64,000 bases of DNA, taken from Mucilaginibacter sp. Its GTDB lineage: Bacteria > Bacteroidota > Bacteroidia > Sphingobacteriales > Sphingobacteriaceae. Each line of letters begins with the position of its first letter. Position 1 is the stretch's first letter. Under the pieces are notes generated by a model. It saw nothing but the letters and a program-made list of their open reading frames with translations, did not search any database and was not told where the DNA came from. Made by a program: the position numbers and the translations under genes. Positions 59,620-64,000 of the stretch are shown one piece after another. The stretch spans positions 124,001 to 188,000 of the forward strand of contig JAQBOM010000020.1 in assembly GCA_028288025.1 (NCBI GenBank), given 5' to 3'.

Positions 59620-60690
59620 CTAAGCCCAGGCGTTTTTTAAGAACCGGAGCCAATTACCATGCATAAAATTCGCAACGTCAGCGTCGGAATAACCCCGCTT
59701 TTTTAAAAGCCCGGGAATAGTTTGAAGGCCCGCGATCGTTTCCAGGTCGTAAGGGCATTGTTCTCGCCCGAAGGCACCGTCCAGGTCAGACCCTATCCCC
59801 ACGTGCAAGGTATTACCGGCAATCCGGCAAATATGATCCACATGATCGATCATTACCTCAAGACTGCAATTCATTTCCTTCGGATTTGATTTCCCGCGCA
59901 CCCATCCCGGCACCATCATCCAGGCATCCAATGGCGCGCCGATCACGGCGCCGCGGCTTATCAGTTCCCTTATTTGCTCATCGCTGTATTGGCGGTTGTG
60001 GTTAACCAATGCCCTGCAATTGTTATGGCTGGCCCATATATGCCCGTTAAAATGGTCCAGCGCATCCCAAAAGGCATCATCGCATAAATGGGTGGCATCT
60101 AAAATGATATTCAAACGCTCCATTTCCTTTAATAATTCATGTCCATTCGGGCCCATTTCCCCGGTTGCGTCCGTACCATTGGCATACCGGCCGGGGCCGT
60201 AGTGTGCCGGGCCGACAGCGCGTAAACCATAGGTATAAGCGCGTTCCAAATGGCCGATAGAAATTATTGAATCAGCGCCTTCAAGGCTTAAGATATAACC
60301 AACAGGTTTTCTATCGTTGGGTGTCCCGTCATTCCAAAGTGTCAGATGTTTTTCCAGTTGTTGCAAATTATTAACCTGCACCATCTCCCCCGCCTCTTCC
60401 ATGGCTTTGTACCACGCCAGCTGACCCTGGGTTTGCGCCCATGCCTGTTCGGGCGAATGCCAGCCCGGCAGCAGGTTCCCCGGAGCCACATAACGCGCTA
60501 TCTGCGTGCCAACTACTAGGCCAATATTACCTTTCCGTAATTCGGGCAATGAAACAACTGCCTTGCCACGATCCGGTTTATCGTTTAAACCCTGTTCGCG
60601 CAGGTTGATTTCCGCCACTGGTTTGCGCAGGTCGCGGTTCCATTCCAGGGCATTCATACTGAGGTCTAAATGGGCATCTATTGTGAACAT
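59620..60690 (-). CDS. Membrane dipeptidase (peptidase family M19)
   Basis: A 356-residue zinc dipeptidase without a signal peptide. Metal and substrate residues are visible in FTIDAHLDLSM, SLEGADSIISIGHL, ILDATHLCDDAFWDAL, HIWASHNNCRALVNH and VGIGSDLDGAFG. M19 enzymes cleave dipeptides, including those with a C-terminal D-residue. It is third in an operon with RidA and a D-amino acid PLP enzyme, which points to breakdown of D-residue-containing dipeptides. Confidence 0.92.
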   Translation of the reverse strand: MFTIDAHLDLSMNALEWNRDLRKPVAEINLREQGLNDKPDRGKAVVSLPELRKGNIGLVVGTQIARYVAPGNLLPGWHSPEQAWAQTQGQLAWYKAMEEAGEMVQVNNLQQLEKHLTLWNDGTPNDRKPVGYILSLEGADSIISIGHLERAYTYGLRAVGPAHYGPGRYANGTDATGEMGPNGHELLKEMERLNIILDATHLCDDAFWDALDHFNGHIWASHNNCRALVNHNRQYSDEQIRELISRGAVIGAPLDAWMMVPGWVRGKSNPKEMNCSLEVMIDHVDHICRIAGNTLHVGIGSDLDGAFGREQCPYDLETIAGLQTIPGLLKKRGYSDADVANFMHGNWLRFLKNAWA

Positions 60691-60771
60691 ATATATTGGT
60701 TGATTAGGTTGGATTAAGTTAGATGAGTTGTAAAAAAAGCCGCTTTCTGTTTTGGCCTTTTTACTTTCAGC

Positions 60772-61914
60772 TCAAATAGTTATTTTCCGATCCCTGGCAA
60801 TATTTTTCCACTCGCCGGTTGTTTGATTATTTTCGATGGTGATGGCGCGCTCATACAGAGCAACAGTCGGGCAAATGTGATGGGGCAAGCCGTAAAGCAC
60901 GTCACCAACCTTGTATGCATGCCCCTCGCCGGCGTCCGCTACCAGGTGCTCCTCGCTTTGACTGATCATGACCAGTTCGGGCGCATTTAAAAAATAAACC
61001 CGTTTATGCAGCTCATTTTCGGCGGCAACCGATTTATGCCCCAGATCTAAACATATTTTGGTTTCGGAAGGAAGAGATATTACCCTTGAAACTACCAGCG
61101 CGGCAGGTACAAATGGCTGCTCCTTCGCTATTATCTGGTAACCCCTGTCCCAGTAAACAAAAGTTCCGGGACTGCACTCCACATTACCTCGTTTTGCATG
61201 GACCGGGAATGTAGGCGAGCCGCCCGCGATAATTACCGGTTCGGGGAAGCCTTTTTTTACTATTTCGGCCCTCAATTTAGCTACGGGTTCAAATCCCGCG
61301 TTGCATTTTTTTGTAAGTATCTCAATATCGGCATCATGAAGATGGCCGTCATAAGCATGCAGCCCGACCGGCTTTATCCCGGGCAACCGGCTACACTCTG
61401 CATAAAGTTGCAAAGCTTTTTCACCCGGCGTTATCCCTGTCCGGTCTTGCCCTACGTTCAGGTCGATATAAATGAGTATCTGAATTTTATTTTTTACAGC
61501 GGCTGCTGAAATTTCGGTAGCAGAAACCCGGTTGTCAACGAGGCAGGAGAACCAGGTATTTGGACAAGATGTAATCAGTTTAACAAACCTGGTCAGTTTA
61601 GGCCCGGCAGGCTGGTAGGCTAACAAAACGTCGGGCGCTTCACACATAGCCAGCATTTCTGCTTCAGCGATGGTGGCGCATTTAAATTTGCTGATACCTG
61701 CTTCAAGCATTAACCGGGTTACTTCTTTGTTCTTATAGGTTTTGGCGTGCGGCCGTAATCGCGACACATCGCCTATCATATCTTTTACGGCCTTTATGTT
61801 TGCTTTAACCCTGTCAGGATAGACTACCAACGCAGGCGAGTCTAATTCATCGACATTGTTAATTTGAAACCATTGTTCTAAGTCCGGAGTCTTGAGTCTT
61901 AAGTCCTGAGTCAT
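60772..61914 (-). CDS. D-threonine-aldolase/D-serine-dehydratase-type PLP enzyme
   Basis: A 380-residue alanine-racemase-fold PLP enzyme. The PLP lysine is Lys58 in SRLRPHAKTYKNKE. The C-terminal metal-site region is SEEHLVADAGEGHAYKVGDV, then GLPHHICPTVALYE, with the His-x-Cys zinc pair. Members cleave or dehydrate D-threonine, D-serine or related compounds. The only start codon (61914) and the first ten residues (MTQDLRLKTP) lie in a dispersed AGTCTTGAGTC-type repeat; the conserved domain begins at about residue 15 (WFQINNVDELDSPALVVY). It is followed by M19 dipeptidase at 81 bp. Confidence 0.9.
   Translation of the reverse strand: MTQDLRLKTPDLEQWFQINNVDELDSPALVVYPDRVKANIKAVKDMIGDVSRLRPHAKTYKNKEVTRLMLEAGISKFKCATIAEAEMLAMCEAPDVLLAYQPAGPKLTRFVKLITSCPNTWFSCLVDNRVSATEISAAAVKNKIQILIYIDLNVGQDRTGITPGEKALQLYAECSRLPGIKPVGLHAYDGHLHDADIEILTKKCNAGFEPVAKLRAEIVKKGFPEPVIIAGGSPTFPVHAKRGNVECSPGTFVYWDRGYQIIAKEQPFVPAALVVSRVISLPSETKICLDLGHKSVAAENELHKRVYFLNAPELVMISQSEEHLVADAGEGHAYKVGDVLYGLPHHICPTVALYERAITIENNQTTGEWKNIARDRKITI
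61878..61914. repeat. AGTCTTGAGTC repeat covering the start of the D-threonine-aldolase-like gene
   Basis: CTAAGTCCGGAGTCTTGAGT and CTTAAGTCCTGAGTCAT is a run of six-to-eight bp units (AGTC(C/T)(G/T)(G/A)) of the kind seen between Bacteroidota genes. It provides the start codon and the first ten codons of the gene. Confidence 0.75.
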
Positions 61915-61941
61915 GTTACTTCTAGTTTATGACCGTGAACA

Positions 61942-62406
61942 TCAAAACAGCTCAAATAAGGCCTCTATTTCAACCGGGATATTGCCCGGCAACGAGCCCA
62001 TGCCAACGGCGCTGCGCACACCAACCCCGTTGTCATCCCCCCACACTTTTGCAAACAATTCGCTGCAGCCGTTAATGATGAACGGGTGTTTTTCAAAATC
62101 GTGTGTGCAATTCACCATTCCCAATACTTTGATCACTCTTTTGATCTTATCCAGGCTGCCCAGGTGGGTTTTTATTGTCGATAATATCGCCAATCCCACC
62201 TGCCGGGCGGCCAGCTTGCCTTCTTCAGCAGTCATGGTCTCACCAATGCGGCCGATGATCAGACTCCCATCATCCTGTACGGTGCCATGCCCGGAGACAT
62301 ACAGGTATTTACCATCAATGAGACAAGGTTTATAAACGCCCAGCGGTTTAGGGGCCGGCGGCAGGGTAAATCCGGTTTCAATAAAATTTTGGTCAGCAGT
62401 GTTCAT
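61942..62406 (-). CDS. RidA family protein (YjgF/YER057c)
   Basis: A 154-residue enamine/imine deaminase-like protein. I use ATG 62406 (MNTADQNFIETGFTLPPAPK), not the upstream frame. The typical C-terminal core GMGSLPGNIPVEIEALFEL and VNCTHDFEKHPFIINGCSEL are present. RidA proteins hydrolyse 2-aminoacrylate released by PLP dehydratases. It is the first gene of the operon with the D-amino acid lyase, which would release just such intermediates. Confidence 0.9.
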   Translation of the reverse strand: MNTADQNFIETGFTLPPAPKPLGVYKPCLIDGKYLYVSGHGTVQDDGSLIIGRIGETMTAEEGKLAARQVGLAILSTIKTHLGSLDKIKRVIKVLGMVNCTHDFEKHPFIINGCSELFAKVWGDDNGVGVRSAVGMGSLPGNIPVEIEALFELF

Positions 62407-62423
62407 TTGATTATAATATAAAA

Positions 62424-62456
62424 CAAACATAAAAATAAAAAGCCGGGTATCTCAAA
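62424..62456 (-). promoter_or_regulatory. Promoter of the RidA operon
   Basis: On the minus strand TTTG (62456-62453), 21 nt, TATGTTTG (62431-62424) and a 17-nt leader to ATG 62406. The -33 part lies inside the terminator of the preceding gene. Confidence 0.6.
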
Positions 62457-62466
62457 CCCGGCTTTT
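62438..62466 (-). terminator. Terminator of the outer-membrane barrel gene
   Basis: AAAAGCCGGGT (62438-62448) pairs with ACCCGGCTTTT (62456-62466) around seven nt, with T-rich sequence on both sides. Confidence 0.88.
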
Positions 62467-62543
62467 AACTCAAATCAAAAAACGGCGTGGGCCCTCTTGA
62501 ACGTCAATAAAAAATAAATTAAAACGTGAAAAATCAACGTCTC

Positions 62544-63632
62544 TTAAAATTTTACAGTTACCCCTACATTGACAACATAGTCAGCAAAAGCGGCATCGCC
62601 TTGTGTATAAGTATGGGTTATTGCGGTAGTCCTGATGTCAGGTACGCTTTGCGTACGGTCGCGGATAATAGCTATTGGGACATACGCGTATAGCGAAATA
62701 TTTTTTATGCGATAGGATACACCTGGTTCGGCAGAGATAATGTAGCCTGGCCTTCTGAATCCGTCGCTGCCGCCAACAAGATCGTGTACCGGCAAACAAT
62801 CATCGCGTACGCCTAACGAAAAATCAAATTTTTTAACGGCCAAACCTGCACCAAACCTGATGAGATATTGATCCGGTACACTTAAAACATCTCCGGTGGC
62901 AGCTATTGTTGTGGCGCTCGCGGGATTTACTGAACGAAGGGTCGGGTTTACGTCCCGTGGATTAGCGAGATAAAAGAAATTACCATAAAATCCAAAACTA
63001 TGGGTAAAATTATAGTAAGCGTTTACATTTAATTCTAAACCCGTGCCGCCGTCTCCCACTTGTATCGATTGATCAACCGGCCCAAGCGTCCTCGCCCCGG
63101 TTGCGCCGTTCAGGAAATAGTCCTGGTAGTTGGATTCTCCTGTCGGGAATTTTACACCAAGCCCGACCTGGATATTGCCCTTTGTTGCCTTGGCGGGATT
63201 AAACAGCCAGTAAAAGCCTGTTATACTGATATCGCCAATACCAAATGAGTGGGTGCTAAAGCGGGTACCGCTGTTTACCTGCGACCGGCTGTTATCGGCA
63301 AACGGCACATCCAGGGTTACCGACCAACGGTTATTAAATATCCGGGTGAAAGAATTATCCTGGGTAAATACCTTATTGATCACGTTATTATGAAGCGTGA
63401 AACGTTGGTACTGTTCAGCCTTGCCCACAAAATGCCTGAATGATTTAAAATAACGGTTGTTACTGTTATACAGCCAGTACCCGGATGATCCGGCGGTGCT
63501 GTCGGGATGTTCATTCATGGCACAAATACCGCCGGTGCTCCGGATGGCTACGCAGCCCTGCGCGAAAGTATTCGCCCGGCTTATTAGGATAAAAATGCTG
63601 ATCGATAAAATGGTTTTTAATGTTGTGTTCAT
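62544..63632 (-). CDS. Outer-membrane beta-barrel protein (transporter-like)
   Basis: A 362-residue exported protein (signal peptide MNTTLKTILSISIFILISRANTFAQ at ATG 63632; the longer frame is not needed). The body is a string of beta strands (WSVTLDVPFADNSRS, GIGDISITGFYWLFNPAKAT, NIQVGLGVKFPTGESNYQDY) closing with a terminal YVVNVGVTVKF. The second strand shows a Phenol_MetA_deg-like style, but no substrate is known. It lies 53 bp after the PAP2-type gene, in the same direction. Confidence 0.75.
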   Translation of the reverse strand: MNTTLKTILSISIFILISRANTFAQGCVAIRSTGGICAMNEHPDSTAGSSGYWLYNSNNRYFKSFRHFVGKAEQYQRFTLHNNVINKVFTQDNSFTRIFNNRWSVTLDVPFADNSRSQVNSGTRFSTHSFGIGDISITGFYWLFNPAKATKGNIQVGLGVKFPTGESNYQDYFLNGATGARTLGPVDQSIQVGDGGTGLELNVNAYYNFTHSFGFYGNFFYLANPRDVNPTLRSVNPASATTIAATGDVLSVPDQYLIRFGAGLAVKKFDFSLGVRDDCLPVHDLVGGSDGFRRPGYIISAEPGVSYRIKNISLYAYVPIAIIRDRTQSVPDIRTTAITHTYTQGDAAFADYVVNVGVTVKF

Positions 63633-63685
63633 GGTATTGGTTAGTTTACTTAATTGTTGTGTTTTTAATTCTATAATTTTCATGT

Positions 63686-64000
63686 TCAATTTCCCGCTCC
63701 GTCTGCTTGTGCCCTTTTTATAGCATACTGCCCTACCGCATTGCCTGTTACCAGGCCCACCTCACAATCGCTGCGGTAATGGATGGCACCATACAGCCTT
63801 GACATCGCTGCCTGGTTAGCCATGTCAGTAAATTTGGTTCCTCTATCTGGTAGCAGGTAGCTTAATACAGTAGATGCAGCACCGCTGAAGTTGGAGTGTC
63901 CGGAAGAATATGACGGAAAATTGGGTATGCCGGTTAACGTTTTAATATTCGCGTTTGCCTGCGACGGTCGCTGGTTGTAATAGAAATATTTTGTATCCCA
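63686..64000 (-). CDS. Vanadium-dependent haloperoxidase/PAP2-type phosphatase, C-terminal part
   Basis: The last 104 residues of a gene that runs off the right edge. The two PAP2 motifs are visible: FPSYSSGHSNFSGAASTVLS (the PSGH motif, with S-S-G-H) and MSRLYGAIHYRSDCEVGLVT (the SR-x5-H-x3-D motif). This pattern is that of Bacteroidota vanadium-haloperoxidase-like proteins. The frame ends at a TGA at 63686-63688. It is probably cotranscribed with the barrel gene that follows. Confidence 0.88.
   Translation of the reverse strand, partial: WDTKYFYYNQRPSQANANIKTLTGIPNFPSYSSGHSNFSGAASTVLSYLLPDRGTKFTDMANQAAMSRLYGAIHYRSDCEVGLVTGNAVGQYAIKRAQADGAGN

Noticed and set aside
61277..61300. GGTTCAAATCCCGC, like a tRNA T-arm
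   Set aside because: It lies inside the D-threonine-aldolase-like coding sequence, and no acceptor or anticodon stem can be formed around it.

Overview
This window looks like a chromosomal segment of a Bacteroidota bacterium of the order Sphingobacteriales, closest in style to Mucilaginibacter or Pedobacter. The reasons are the family content (DUF4249, DUF6252, BlaI/M56 pair, GDCCVxC protein, M56 and TolB-propeller amidohydrolase proteins, MerR starting MPYKEREISK), the many lipoproteins with short signal peptides, the absence of Shine-Dalgarno sites, and promoters of the Bacteroidota type (TTG, about 19 nt, then TAnnTTTG). The genus is inference. No rRNA, tRNA, CRISPR array, prophage, IS element or integrase was seen. 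This is core or shell chromosome rather than a mobile island.

Layout. 1-10.4 kb: small enzymes and envelope proteins (alpha/beta hydrolase, DUF6624 protein, BamA/TamA-like barrel, divergent DoxX/HxlR pair, CDP-alcohol phosphatidyltransferase, NlpC/P60 lipoprotein, an orphan DUF4249 lipoprotein, a frameshifted DinB gene, GNAT). 10.5-16.9 kb: an SDR stress-type oxidoreductase, a secreted five-repeat protein, OmpA, small secreted proteins, then holA with a GDCCVxC gene. 17-27.9 kb: a DUF1080 plus Gfo/Idh pair (probable 3-keto-glycoside chemistry), hisIE, a WD40 protein, a second NlpC/P60 enzyme, a ferredoxin divergent from a LuxC-type acyl-CoA reductase, and a GntP permease-glycerate kinase-YjbQ-deacetylase run. 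28-44.6 kb: TSUP permease, BlaI/M56 sensor pair with a visible operator, RecQ, an orphan antitoxin-like gene, a TolB-propeller amidohydrolase, AlaS, alpha/beta hydrolase, MerR and ComEC. 44.6-53.3 kb: an operon of CDF transporter, NUDIX, BioA and a ferritin-like di-iron protein; an aspartate-type aminotransferase; and a minimal ethanolamine pathway (permease, EutB, EutC). 53.5-64 kb: two tandem paralogous small proteins of opposite charge, a Tat-exported sugar isomerase-like protein, a GH63-like glucosidase, a double-USP protein, an operon for D-amino acid breakdown (RidA, D-threonine-aldolase-type PLP enzyme, M19 dipeptidase), an outer-membrane barrel and the end of a vanadium-haloperoxidase/PAP2 gene.

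Several families of short dispersed repeats run through the intergenic spaces. They include a 33-35 bp repeat present three times, a 25 bp inverted repeat with a third copy 3.4 kb away, and a 29 bp perfect inverted repeat. Some have entered genes: one supplies the only start codon of the D-threonine-aldolase-like gene, one encodes a peptide inside BioA, and one encodes the C-terminus of the ethanolamine permease. This repeat-to-protein conversion, the charge-complementary paralog pair, the BioA-linked di-iron protein and the five-repeat secreted protein are the items most worth following up. No single unmistakably new multi-gene defence or mobile system is visible.
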